This document shows positions 24,501 through 33,304 of a stretch of 64,000 nt of DNA, one piece after another (position 1 is the stretch's first letter; the number at the start of each line of letters is the position of its first letter). The notes under the pieces are model-generated. The model ran no database searches, was not told where the DNA came from, and was given only the letters and a program-made list of their open reading frames with translations. Location: assembly GCF_016741785.1 (NCBI RefSeq), contig NZ_JAERRL010000017.1, forward strand, positions 1-64,000, in the 5' to 3' direction. Source of the DNA: Streptomyces sp. 7-21. Its GTDB lineage: Bacteria > Actinomycetota > Actinomycetes > Streptomycetales > Streptomycetaceae. The position numbers and the translations under genes are program-made.

Positions 24501-25933
24501 ACCAGCGCGGGAGACGGCGGCGCGGGGGAGCGGGGGACCGTGCCGCCGGGCGCCTCCTCCAGCACCACGTGCGCGTTGATCCCGCCGAATCCGAACGCGC
24601 TGACCGCTGCGCGGCGCGGCCCGTCCGCCCGCCACGGCCGCGCTGAGGCGACCGGCCGGAACCGGGTCCGTGCCAGCGCCGGGTGCGGCGGCTCGGCCCC
24701 CAGCGTCGGCAGCAGCGTCGCCCGGTGCAGCGCCAGCGCCGCCTTCACCAGGCCCGCGGCCCCGGCGGCGGGCATGGCGTGCCCGATCATCGACTTCACC
24801 GAGCCGATCACCGGCTCCCGCCCGCGCTCCCGCTCCTCCGGCGGGCCGAACACCTCGGCCAGCATGGCCAGTTCCGCGGCGTCACCCGCGGGCGCGCCGG
24901 TGCCGTGCGCCTCCAGCAGCCCCAGCGCCCCCGGCGCGCGCGGATCGAGCCCGGCCGCCCGCCACGCCTGCCGCACCGCGCGCGCCTGCCCGCCCGGATC
25001 GGGGGAGACCAGCGCCCCGGCCCGGCCGTCGCCCGCCACACCCGTCCCCCGGATGACGGCGTAGACCCGGTCGCCGTCCCGCTCGGCGTCGGCCAGCCGC
25101 CTCAGCACCAGCACGCCCGTGCCCTCGCCGATCAGGATGCCGTCGGACTCGGCCGAGAACGGGCGGCTCAGCCCGCTCGGCGACAGCACGCCCAGCTGGC
25201 TGAACACCGTCCACAGCGTGATGTCGTGGCAGTGGTGCACGCCCCCGGCCAGCATCGCGTCACACTCGCCGGCGGCCAGCCGCGCCACCGCGTGCTCCAC
25301 GGCGACCAGCGAGGAGGCGCACGCCGCGTCCACCGTGTACGCCGGCCCGCGCAGATCCAGGCGGCTGGCGAGGCGGGAGGCGGCCAGGTTGGGCACCAGC
25401 CCGATCGCCGCCTCCGGCGGCTGCGGGCCCAGCGCCTCGCAGAACGCCTCCCGCACCCGCCGCAGCCGCTCCTCGCCCAGCTCCGGCAGCAGCTCCCCCA
25501 GGGTGCGGGTGAGCTGGTGCGCCGTCCGCACCCGCTGGTCGTGACGCGCCAGCCCCGGGCTGAGGTAGCCGCCCCGGCCCAGCACCACGCCGATCCGGTC
25601 CCGGTCGCCCAGCCGCCCGGCGCCCCCGGCGTCGGCGAGGGCGTCGGCGGCCACCGCCAGCGCGATCAGCTGGTCCGGGTCGGTCGACGCCACCGCGTGC
25701 GGCATGAGCCCGAACCGCGTCGGCTCGAATTCCGCCAGCCCGTCGACAAACCCGCCCCGGCGGCAGTACACCGGGTCCGGATAGCACCCCGGGTCCCAGC
25801 GCCAGGCCGGCGCGTCGGTGAGGGCGTCCGTGCCCGACACCAGGTTGTCCCAGTACGCGGCCAGGTCACGGGCGCCCGGCAGCAGCACCGCCATGCCGGT
25901 GATCGCCACCGGCTCGTGTGAGGGCGTGGTCAT
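21503..25933 (-). CDS. PUFA-synthase-like polyketide synthase: KS-AT-DH-DH-PPTase (PfaC-like)
   Basis: The protein has 1,476 aa. KS spans about 5-460, with Cys205 in VDAACASSL, His343 in EAHGTG and His385 in MIGHAMP, so a full triad. An AT-like domain spans about 564-850, with Ser637 in AGHSVGEWAA and His737 in SGFHTPM. Double hotdog dehydratase regions follow at about 970-1220, with His985 in YLRDHCFF and an Asp/Gln pair in GLLDNVGQLLGYW. A 4'-phosphopantetheinyl transferase lies at about 1335-1460 (GVGIDIEEV and RFWAAKEAVAKAEGTGL). The order resembles PfaC plus PfaB functions in one chain. It starts 3 bases after the stop of the larger synthase. Confidence 0.85.
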   Translation of the reverse strand: MTTPSHEPVAITGMAVLLPGARDLAAYWDNLVSGTDALTDAPAWRWDPGCYPDPVYCRRGGFVDGLAEFEPTRFGLMPHAVASTDPDQLIALAVAADALADAGGAGRLGDRDRIGVVLGRGGYLSPGLARHDQRVRTAHQLTRTLGELLPELGEERLRRVREAFCEALGPQPPEAAIGLVPNLAASRLASRLDLRGPAYTVDAACASSLVAVEHAVARLAAGECDAMLAGGVHHCHDITLWTVFSQLGVLSPSGLSRPFSAESDGILIGEGTGVLVLRRLADAERDGDRVYAVIRGTGVAGDGRAGALVSPDPGGQARAVRQAWRAAGLDPRAPGALGLLEAHGTGAPAGDAAELAMLAEVFGPPEERERGREPVIGSVKSMIGHAMPAAGAAGLVKAALALHRATLLPTLGAEPPHPALARTRFRPVASARPWRADGPRRAAVSAFGFGGINAHVVLEEAPGGTVPRSPAPPSPALVREPARVLLFAAESPAALAERLDADDAALRAGPAHGGGDGGGCRLALVDPTAKRLALARRAAARGRAWRGRSDVWFSPAPLLAGGGRLAFVFPGLEAEFAPRGLAEIARRFGLPPVAGEPGATGVGDVARHGLRVLAVGRLLDQALRRMGLAPDGVAGHSVGEWAAMRASGLWGPEADEVLASFDPDALRVPGLVFAAIGAPAERVTEALADWPDVVLSHDNSPRQSMVCGPGEAVGEVVAWFRERRVLARVLPFRSGFHTPMLAPYLEPLLAGARRLPVRAPRVPVWSGTTAAPFPEQAEEVRELFRRHLLEPVRFRPLIEAMYAAGFRAFVQLGPGQLGSLIGDVLGERGHLAVAANSPHRDGLAQLHRVAAALWAEGAAVDPGRLCPAAGPGRRAVRLDLGGALVSLGAGARRRLAGEVRQALADAAPPAAGPVPAAGAGGGGELAELSRLAGTVPVAAELRQTLADTAQAAARLLTARQARSAGAVAPGRLRVSVADMPYLRDHCFFPQRAGWPELSDRRPVVPATTVLHHLMEFAESRSRGLRAVAVHDLRLTAWTDAVPAREYELTARPAGPGRLRTAFGANASAEIELAPGYPAPPPPPQRPGPERPCGHRPAELYRDRWLFHGPAFRGLTELTALGERHVRGVLTVPPAPGGLLDNVGQLLGYWTFVTLPERSVIFPVAVRALRFFGPHPAPGTALACLVRVVAVTEREIEADAWLTHGDTVWAQIRGWRDRRFGVPPARRSSGYPERRGLSVARPEGWSLLFDQWPDLASRDLVMRMYLGRQEREEYARRPPRGRRQWLLGRIAAKDAVRRWLWERGEGEVFPAEITVRNDPSGRPVAAGAHGRRLPPLALSLAHRGEAAVALVGAGSGPAPGVGIDIEEVAGRGEASAAFALGEGERALLAERCANSGESPQLWFTRFWAAKEAVAKAEGTGLRGRPKDFAVTAAGPAELAVAVRGRRYRVRSACVTEGGRQYVVAWTTSPSEDEETNE

Positions 25934-25936
25934 GCC

Positions 25937-28900
25937 TCACCAGCCCGACGCCGTGTAGACGACGGAACCGGCGGCCGGGTCACCCCACGCCAGCTCGCGC
26001 AGCAGCGCCAGCGCCCCCTCCTCCGGGTCGATCAGCCGGATGCCGCGCCGCGCGTAGTCCCGGCCCAGCTCGGGCGAGACCATGCCGGGATGCGCGGGGG
26101 AGGGGGCCCACGGGCCCCAGTGCACCGTCAGCGCCCGGTGCCCGGTGCGCGCCGCCCAGCCGCGGCCCACCGCTTCCAGCGCCTCGTTGGCCGCCGCGTA
26201 GTCGCACTGCCCGCGGTTGCCGAGCACAGCCGCGATGCTGCCGAACAGCACGGCGAACAGCGGGCCGGGCGCCGCCTCCGCCGCCGCGTCGAGCAGGGTC
26301 CGCGCGCCGTCCACCTTGGTGGCGAACACCCGGCGGAACGACTCGGGCGACTTGTCCGCGATGAGCCGGTCCTCGATGACGCCCGCCGCGCAGACCACCC
26401 CGTCCAGGCGGCCGTGGCGTGTCCTGATGTCCTTGACGGCCTGCCGCACCGACTCCGGGTCCCGCACGTCCGCTGCCTGGTAGCGGGCCTCGCAGCCCAG
26501 GGAGCGCAGCGCGGCCAGCGTCGCCGTGATCTCCCGCCGCGCCAGGATCCGCGAGGCACGGGCGTCGATCGAGGCGGGCGGCTCCCCGAGCCCGGCCAGC
26601 GCCGCGCGCAGCGCCGCCCGGTCCGCCGCTCCGGCCGTCGCCGGGTCCTCGGGCCCGGCCGGCGGCGGCGTGCGGCCCAGCAGCTCCACGCGGCAGCCGC
26701 TGGCCGCGGCCAGGGCCAGCGCCACGTGCGCGGCGATGCCGCGTGCCCCGCCTGCCAGCAGGACCACCGAGTCCCGGCCCAGGCCCAGGGCCCGCGCCTC
26801 GGCCGTGCCCGTGCCCTCCGGGCCCGCGCCCCGCGCGGCGACGGCGCCCAGGTCGGCCGGCTCCGGCTCCAGCCCGTGCCGCCCGGACGCGGTGCGGACC
26901 ACGACCGGCGCCCGGTCGGCGGCCGCCAGCTCCGCCACCAGCCGTTCCGCCACGGTCGCCGGGTCCGCCGTGCCGGGCGCCACCACCCGGGCGAGCACGC
27001 CGGGGTGCTCCCGGGCCACCGTGCGGAACAGCCCGTGCAGGCCGAACGGATGCGCCTCGGCGGGCCGCGCGCACACCAGCCACCGCGGCTCGCGGGCCAG
27101 CGCGGCCTTCACCACGCGGAACGTCTCCGGCGCCACGTCCGGCCCCGGCCGCGTCTCCAGCGGCCCCAGCAGGAACGCGCCCGCCAGCTCGCCGTCCGCC
27201 TCGCCCAGCTCGTGCCAGGCGTCACGCATCACGGCCTCGGCGCCGCGCCGCACCAGCGCTCCGGCCAGCGCGTCGGCCACCTCGCCGGAGCCCAGGACCG
27301 CGAACCGCTGCCCGGCGATCCCCGGCGGTTCGGCGCCGTCGGGCACGTCAGGCAGCGGTACCTCGCGCACCACCATCCGCCGGGGCGCCACGCCCGCCAG
27401 CCCGCCGCCGTCGGCCGGGCCGCCGTCCGCTGCCGGGCCGCCGGACGCGCCGGGCGCGGCAGCAGGCCGGGCCGTTCCGTTCTCCGGCGGCGCGCCGCCG
27501 GGCAGCCGGGCCTCCAGCCAGCCGGCGATGGCGGCGGCGGTGCGCGCCCGCGACAGCTCCTCCAGCTCCGCGTCGGACAGCGCTCCGGCCGCGCCGCCGG
27601 TCAGGCGCCGGGCCAGTTCGCCCGCGATCTCGGTGCGCTTGATGGAGTCGATGCTGAGGTCGGCCTCCAGGTCCAGGCCGGGCTCCAGCATGTCCACGGG
27701 GTAGCCGGTGCGCTCGCTGACGATCTGGAGCACCGTCGCCAGCACGTCACCCGGCCGCTGGGCCGCTTCCCCGGCCCGCTCCCCTGCCGCCGCCCCCGGT
27801 GCCGCCGGGGGCTCCGGCAGGGCCACAGCGGCGGCCGGCTCCGGCCCGGCCGCCTGCGCGGGCACGGTCACGCTCGCGGGCACCGGCGGCGCCTGCGGCG
27901 CCGGCGCGGAGGGCTCGGGCACGGCGCCGCCGAGGTAGCGCAGCAGCACGTCGCGCTGAGCGGCGACCATCTCGCGGCCGGTGCGGAGGAACTCGGTGAT
28001 GAGGGTGTCCGGGTCCGGCTGGGGCATGGGGCTCTCCAAACGAATGCGGTGGGCGGGACGCAGGCCCCCGGGGAGCGGCTCACCCGAGGCGGTGCGGACC
28101 AGGTGGCCGTCCACGGTCCACCCGGCGGGCCGGGCGGGCGGGCCGGCCGCTCGGCCCCGCACCAGCCAGCCGGTGCGCACCGGCAGCCCGGCCGCCGCCA
28201 GGCGGGCGAGCGCCTCCAGGAAGCCGCGCAGCCCGGCGTCCGGCCGGGGCTCGCACGCCACCGCCGTGTGCGGCCGGTCGCCCAGGACGCGCCGCACCAG
28301 GCCGGTCAGCGCGGTCCCGGGCCCCACCTCGACGAACACCCGGGCCCCGGCCGCGTACATGGCCTCGATCTGCTCGGCGAAGCGGACCGGCGCGCCGAGC
28401 TGGGCGGCGAGCTGGGCGCGGATGTCGCCGGGGCCGGCCGGGTAGGGTGCGGCGGTCGCGTTGGCCCACACCGGGATCTCCGGCGGCAGCACCGGGTGCC
28501 GTGCCAGCGCCTCGGCGAACGGCCCGCCCGCCGCCGCGACGAGCGGGCTGTGGAACGCGCAGGCCACGTCCAGCAGCTGGGCCGCGTGCCCGGCCTGGCG
28601 CAACGCGTGCACCGCCTCGCTGACCGCCGCCGCCGGGCCGGAGATCACCGTCTGGTCCGGTGCGTTGCGGTTGGCGGCCACCACCGCGCCGCCCAGCCCG
28701 GCACCCGCGAGCACGCGTTCGGTCTCGGCTGCCCCCGCCCGCACCGCCGCCATGGCGCCCGGCTCGTCCCCCGCCGCCCGCAGCACCGCCTCGGCGCGGT
28801 CGGCGCTCAGCCGCAGCAGCGAGCCGGGCGACAGGCTCCCGGCCGCGCACAGCGCGACCAGTTCGCCGTAGGAGTGCCCCGCCGCCATGTCGGGGCGGAC

Positions 28901-31900
28901 GCCGGCCCGGCCCAGCAGGTCGAGCACGGCGAGCTCCGCCATGCCGAGCGCGGGCTGCGCCACGCGGGTGTCGGTGACGGCAGCCCGGCGCGCCTTGGCC
29001 CCGGCCTCGCCGAACGCCGCGGGCGGGAAGACGGTGCGGACGACATCGCCGGGCAGCCGCTCGGCCAGCCGCAGGTAGCGGTGGGTCTCGGGGAAGGCCG
29101 TGAACAGCCCGGCCAGCATCCCGGGGCGCTGGCTGCCCTGCCCGGGGAAGAGGAACGCCACCTTGCCCGGCGGCCGCTCGGCGCACTGGAACACGCCGCG
29201 GGCCGGGTCGTGCTCCCCCGCGGCGGCGGCGCGCAGCCGCTGGGCCGCCTCCTCGGGCCCGCCGGCCAGGACCGCCAGCCGCGGCGGGCCGGGCCGCTCC
29301 GCCGCCGCCCGTTCCGCTGCGGCGGCAAGGGCACGCGGGGCGGTGCCGGCCGCCGCGGCCGGTTCGGTCCCGGCCAGCAGCTCGTCCGCCAGCGTCTGCG
29401 CCCGGCGCGCCGCGGCCTCGGGTCCGGGGCCCGGCAGGAGCAGCAGCTCGGCGGGCCAGACCGCGCGCCCGTGCGCGGGCGGCGGCCCGCCGGGGCAGGC
29501 CGCCAGCACGGCGTGGAAGTTGGTCCCGCCGAAGCCGAAGGCGCTCACGCCGGCCAGGCGCCGCTCGGGCGGGCCGGGCCAGGGCGCGGCGGTGGTGTGG
29601 AAGACGAACGGGCTGGTGGCCGCGTCCCAGGCGGGGTTGGGCTGCCGCAGGTTGCGGGTGGGAGGTATCGCGCCGGTGTACAGGGCCATGGCGGCCTTGA
29701 TGAGCCCGGCGAGTCCGGCGGCGCACTTGGTGTGCCCGATCTGCGACTTGACCGAGCCCAGGGCGCAGGAGCCCGGCGCGGCCCCGGCGTCGGTGAACAC
29801 CTGGGTGAGCACGGTCAGTTCGGTGCGGTCGCCGACGACGGTGCCGGTGCCGTGCGCCTCGATCAGGCCGACGTCGGCGGGCGAGACGCCGGCCTGGGCG
29901 TAGGCGCGTTCCAGGGCGGCCCGCTGCCCTTCCGGGCGGGGTGCCGTCAGGCCCCGGGAGCGGCCGTCGCTCGCAGCGCCGACGCCCTTGATCACGGCAT
30001 AGACGCGGTCGCCGTCGCGCTGGGCGTCGGCGAGGCGCTTGAGCACGACGCAGGCGACGCCTTCGCCGAGCGCGATGCCGTCGGCCGCCGCGTCGAAGGT
30101 GCGGGAGCGCCCCGTCGGCGACAGCGCCTGCACCGAGGCGAACATCGCGAAGTCGTGGATGCCGTTGTGGAGGTCGGCGCCGCCGCACAGCACCAGGTCG
30201 CTGCTGCCGGCCGCCAGCTCCTTGCAGGCGGCGTCGAGCGCGGCGAGCGAGGAGGCGCAGGCGGCGTCGACCGTGTAGGTGGCGCCGCCCAGGTCGAGGC
30301 GGTTGGCGATGCGGCCGGTGATGACGTTGGCCAGCATCCCGGGGAAGGAGTCCTCCGTCAGCCGGGGGAGCTGCTGGTCCAGCGCGGGCGGCAGCGGGCC
30401 GGTGTACGACGGCAGCACGGTGCGCAGGGACAGCGCCTGCGCCAGCTCGCTGCCGGACTCGGCGCCGAAGATGACTGAGGCCCGGGCCCGGTCGAAGGGG
30501 CGTTCGCCGTACCCGGCGTCGTCCAGGGCGCGGCGCGCCGTGAGCAGCGCCAGCAGCTGGACGGGTTCGATGCTGGCCAGCGAGGCCGGGGGGATGCCGA
30601 AGGCCAGCGGGTCGAACGGGACGCGCGGCAGGAAGCCGCCCCACTTGGACGGCGTGAGGGACGTGGCCGCCGCCTCGTCGTGCTCGCGGCCGGCTCCGCC
30701 GTCCGTTTCCCCGTCTGCTGCTCGGCTCTGGCTCCCGCCGGGCGCGAAGTGCAGCGCGGCATCCCAGCGTTCGGGCGGCACCTCGGTCACCGCGTCCGTG
30801 CCGTCCAATATGGTGGCCCAGTAGGCGTCGAGGCCGTCGGCGCCGGGGAAGACGCAGGACATCCCGACGATGGCGACGTCCAGCGGCGCGGGTGCCGGGC
30901 CGCCGGGCGCCGCGGCGGCGGGCAGCGCCGCGCGCAGCGTGCGGGCACGGGCCGCCAGGTGGGCCGCCGCGCCCGGACCGGCCGCGTGGTGCAGCCGGGC
31001 GACCGTCGTGGTGTCCGAGCGCAGCACCGCCACGTCGCCCGCCATGAACATCCCGGCGGCGACCTGCCGCGCCTCGTCCGCGGGGACCAGCTCCCCGTCC
31101 GCCCGCTCCACGCCCTTGCTGGCGATGCGCAGGCGGCCGAGGTTGAGCCGCTCCAGCTCCTCCCAGACCTGCCGCTCGGGCACGCCGCGTGACCGCAGCT
31201 CCTCCCGGGCCCGCTGGAATTCGGCGGTGAACGGGCTGGCCACGCACCGTGTGGCGTGCCCGGGAGCGGTGCGCAGCAGCTCGGTGGCCCGGGCGGCGAC
31301 GACCTGGCGCTGGAACGCCGGCCGGATCGCGCCGGTGCGCACCGCCTCCTCGGTGAAGAGGTAGGCCGTGCCCATCAGCAGCCCGACCGGTACGCCCCGG
31401 CGCATCAGCGGCGCGGCGAGCGCGGCGACCATGGCGGCGGAACGCTCGTCGTGCACGCCGCCCGCGAACAGCACGCGCAGCCCGGCCGCGGCGGCGGGGT
31501 CGGATGCCGCGTCGAGGTGGGCGAGCAGCTCGGCGACCTGCGCCTCCCAGAGCGTGAAGCTGGTGCGGGGGCCGACGTGCCCGCCGCACTCGGCGCCCTC
31601 GAAGACGAACCCCCGCGCCCCGGCCGCGAGGAACTGCCGCAGCAGGCCGGGGGAGGGGACGTGGAGGAAGGTCTGGATCCCGGCCTCCTCCAGCGCGGCT
31701 GCCTGTGAGGGGCGGCCCCCGGCGATCAGCGCGTGGGAGGGGCGGTGCGCGCGCACTGCCTCGATCTGCTCGGCCCGCAGCCGTTCGTCCGCGAAGCCGA
31801 GCAGGCCCACGCCGAACGGCGCGCCGCCGGTCTCGGCCCGGGTGGCGGCGAGCAGTTCGCGGGTGCGCGCGCCGCTGGACAGGGCGAGGGCGAGGAACGG

Positions 31901-32986
31901 CAGGCCGCCTTCGCGCGCGACCGCGGCGGCGAAGGCGGGCTGGTCGCTGACCCGCGTCATGGGCCCCTGGACCAGGGGCAGGCGGGTGCCGAGCACCGCG
32001 CACATGGGGGAGCCGGGCAGCAGCGCGCGGCCGGGCTCGTCGTCACGGACGGCGTCGGCCACGCCCTCGCGCACCGCCCGCACCGCGCCGGCGGCGTCGT
32101 GCCACCGGTCGGCGAAGTGCGCGGCGAGGTAGGCGTCTTCGCCGGCGGGCAGGAACCGGGCCGCCGGGCCGTACGCGCCCAGCAGCCCGGCCACGTGCTC
32201 GGGGGAGGCGGACGCCTCCGGGGGCCGGCGGGCGCCGCCGGGCGGGCACAGGAAGCGGTAGCCGCCCGCGACGGCCGTTTCCGTGCCGTCGCAGCGCCGC
32301 AGCAGCGCCGCCGCTTCCTGCGGCAGGGAGGACTCCGCCAGCAGGGCGAGCTGGACGTCCAGCACGACGCCGGCCGCGCCTGCGGCGACGGCCGCCGCCG
32401 CGGTCCGCGGGCCGATGCCGCCGCAGGCCCAGATGGGAAGCGCAGGGTTTCCCGGGGTGTCCGGGTGCTCCGGATGCTCCGGGTCCAGTGGTGTGCCCAG
32501 CAGCTGCTGGAGCAGCACGAAGGTGCTCAGGGTGCCGACCCGGCCGCCGCATTCGCTGCCCCGGGCGATCAGGCCGTGGGCGCCGGCCGCGGCCGCCGCG
32601 GCGGCCTCCTGCCGGCTGGTCACCTCCTTCAGCACGCGGCAGCCGCCGGGCAGTCCGGGGAGCTGGGCCGGGCCCGGGGGCGCGTCGGCCGCCAGGACCA
32701 CGGTGTGCGGGGAGGGGCCGTCGCCGGCGAGCTGGGGCAGCAGGGCGGGGAGCGCGGGCACGGTGCGGGCGGAGACGCGGATGCCGAACGGGCCGGGGGC
32801 CCAGTCGAGGAACCGGGCCAGTTCCTCACGGGCCCGGCGGTCGCCGGTTCCCAGGTCGAGCACGCCCAGCGCGCCCGCCCGGCAGACCGCCGCCGCCAGT
32901 CTCGCGTCGGGCTCGCCGAACGGGGTGATGCCGAGTACGCCGGGTTCGTGAGGGGCAGGGCCGGGATTCTGCGGAACGGACGGCAT
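25937..32986 (-). CDS. Giant PUFA-like synthase: NMO-NMO-KS-AT-ACP-KR
   Basis: The protein has 2,349 aa. Two nitronate-monooxygenase/FabK/PfaD-like flavin domains lie at about 15-245 and 328-580. Only the second keeps His in AECGGHVGPR; the first has ECGGRVGT. KS spans about 703-1165 (Cys910 in DAACASS, His1045, His1085). AT spans about 1275-1600 (Ser1372 in AGHSYGEL, His1479). A single ACP lies at about 1747-1825, with Ser1781 in LSIDSIKR, the PUFA-type signature. KR spans about 2070-2340 (GGARGIAAH, Ser2250, Tyr2263, Asn2267). Known PUFA synthases keep the PfaD reductase as a separate protein and use several tandem ACPs. First gene of its operon; ATG 32986 follows GGAG. Confidence 0.88.
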   Translation of the reverse strand: MPSVPQNPGPAPHEPGVLGITPFGEPDARLAAAVCRAGALGVLDLGTGDRRAREELARFLDWAPGPFGIRVSARTVPALPALLPQLAGDGPSPHTVVLAADAPPGPAQLPGLPGGCRVLKEVTSRQEAAAAAAAGAHGLIARGSECGGRVGTLSTFVLLQQLLGTPLDPEHPEHPDTPGNPALPIWACGGIGPRTAAAAVAAGAAGVVLDVQLALLAESSLPQEAAALLRRCDGTETAVAGGYRFLCPPGGARRPPEASASPEHVAGLLGAYGPAARFLPAGEDAYLAAHFADRWHDAAGAVRAVREGVADAVRDDEPGRALLPGSPMCAVLGTRLPLVQGPMTRVSDQPAFAAAVAREGGLPFLALALSSGARTRELLAATRAETGGAPFGVGLLGFADERLRAEQIEAVRAHRPSHALIAGGRPSQAAALEEAGIQTFLHVPSPGLLRQFLAAGARGFVFEGAECGGHVGPRTSFTLWEAQVAELLAHLDAASDPAAAAGLRVLFAGGVHDERSAAMVAALAAPLMRRGVPVGLLMGTAYLFTEEAVRTGAIRPAFQRQVVAARATELLRTAPGHATRCVASPFTAEFQRAREELRSRGVPERQVWEELERLNLGRLRIASKGVERADGELVPADEARQVAAGMFMAGDVAVLRSDTTTVARLHHAAGPGAAAHLAARARTLRAALPAAAAPGGPAPAPLDVAIVGMSCVFPGADGLDAYWATILDGTDAVTEVPPERWDAALHFAPGGSQSRAADGETDGGAGREHDEAAATSLTPSKWGGFLPRVPFDPLAFGIPPASLASIEPVQLLALLTARRALDDAGYGERPFDRARASVIFGAESGSELAQALSLRTVLPSYTGPLPPALDQQLPRLTEDSFPGMLANVITGRIANRLDLGGATYTVDAACASSLAALDAACKELAAGSSDLVLCGGADLHNGIHDFAMFASVQALSPTGRSRTFDAAADGIALGEGVACVVLKRLADAQRDGDRVYAVIKGVGAASDGRSRGLTAPRPEGQRAALERAYAQAGVSPADVGLIEAHGTGTVVGDRTELTVLTQVFTDAGAAPGSCALGSVKSQIGHTKCAAGLAGLIKAAMALYTGAIPPTRNLRQPNPAWDAATSPFVFHTTAAPWPGPPERRLAGVSAFGFGGTNFHAVLAACPGGPPPAHGRAVWPAELLLLPGPGPEAAARRAQTLADELLAGTEPAAAAGTAPRALAAAAERAAAERPGPPRLAVLAGGPEEAAQRLRAAAAGEHDPARGVFQCAERPPGKVAFLFPGQGSQRPGMLAGLFTAFPETHRYLRLAERLPGDVVRTVFPPAAFGEAGAKARRAAVTDTRVAQPALGMAELAVLDLLGRAGVRPDMAAGHSYGELVALCAAGSLSPGSLLRLSADRAEAVLRAAGDEPGAMAAVRAGAAETERVLAGAGLGGAVVAANRNAPDQTVISGPAAAVSEAVHALRQAGHAAQLLDVACAFHSPLVAAAGGPFAEALARHPVLPPEIPVWANATAAPYPAGPGDIRAQLAAQLGAPVRFAEQIEAMYAAGARVFVEVGPGTALTGLVRRVLGDRPHTAVACEPRPDAGLRGFLEALARLAAAGLPVRTGWLVRGRAAGPPARPAGWTVDGHLVRTASGEPLPGGLRPAHRIRLESPMPQPDPDTLITEFLRTGREMVAAQRDVLLRYLGGAVPEPSAPAPQAPPVPASVTVPAQAAGPEPAAAVALPEPPAAPGAAAGERAGEAAQRPGDVLATVLQIVSERTGYPVDMLEPGLDLEADLSIDSIKRTEIAGELARRLTGGAAGALSDAELEELSRARTAAAIAGWLEARLPGGAPPENGTARPAAAPGASGGPAADGGPADGGGLAGVAPRRMVVREVPLPDVPDGAEPPGIAGQRFAVLGSGEVADALAGALVRRGAEAVMRDAWHELGEADGELAGAFLLGPLETRPGPDVAPETFRVVKAALAREPRWLVCARPAEAHPFGLHGLFRTVAREHPGVLARVVAPGTADPATVAERLVAELAAADRAPVVVRTASGRHGLEPEPADLGAVAARGAGPEGTGTAEARALGLGRDSVVLLAGGARGIAAHVALALAAASGCRVELLGRTPPPAGPEDPATAGAADRAALRAALAGLGEPPASIDARASRILARREITATLAALRSLGCEARYQAADVRDPESVRQAVKDIRTRHGRLDGVVCAAGVIEDRLIADKSPESFRRVFATKVDGARTLLDAAAEAAPGPLFAVLFGSIAAVLGNRGQCDYAAANEALEAVGRGWAARTGHRALTVHWGPWAPSPAHPGMVSPELGRDYARRGIRLIDPEEGALALLRELAWGDPAAGSVVYTASGW

Positions 32987-33049
32987 GGCACTCCGGGTTC
33001 TTTGCGGGGCGTCGCAGTAAAGAGAAGAGCGGCAGGGAGCGAATTCCGG

Positions 33050-33079
33050 AACTTAGTCTGATGGTATCTACCAGGTCAA
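33050..33079 (-). promoter_or_regulatory. Promoter of the PKS operon with internal palindrome
   Basis: On the minus strand, TTGACC (33079-33074) and TAAGTT (33055-33050) are 18 bp apart, about 60 bases before the synthase ATG. The spacer holds TGGTATCTACCA (33062-33073), a TGGTA/TACCA inverted repeat. It resembles GntR/HutC-type sites, including DasR-like TGGT-N4-ACCA. A bound regulator would cover the RNA polymerase site. Confidence 0.45.
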
Positions 33080-33304
33080 GGCGTCGTACGCGAGAATAGG
33101 TTTGTCATATTTATTGCTGCGAGCCTCCCGTGGCGGGCAGGGTGGCCAGAGGGCGGCGCGGCCGCGTCGTGCCAGGTCAGCGAGCTGGCTTCGGGCAGAC
33201 ACGCGGGCGAACAGGTAAGCGGATATCGCTTCCGTGGCACGCGCTGCCGGTCGCCGGCGGGGGGTGTGACGCAAGGACGAAAGAATCCGGTCGTAAAGCG
33301 GCAG

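Noticed and set aside
21911..24646. A 911-codon plus-strand frame opposite the KS-AT-DH protein
   Set aside because: Low-complexity Arg/His/Gln/Pro translation with no motif; the minus-strand frame shows complete catalytic domains.
26090..30478. A 1,462-codon open frame on the plus strand opposite the giant synthase
   Set aside because: It is a third-position GC shadow of the synthase; its composition is Arg/Ala/Gly/Gln-rich with no domain and no ribosome site.
18444..32986. Enediyne biosynthesis locus
   Set aside because: The KS-AT-ACP-KR-DH-PPTase set is similar in kind. Here it is split over two proteins with extra flavin domains, and none of the usual companion genes (E3, E4, E5, thioesterase E10) is present.
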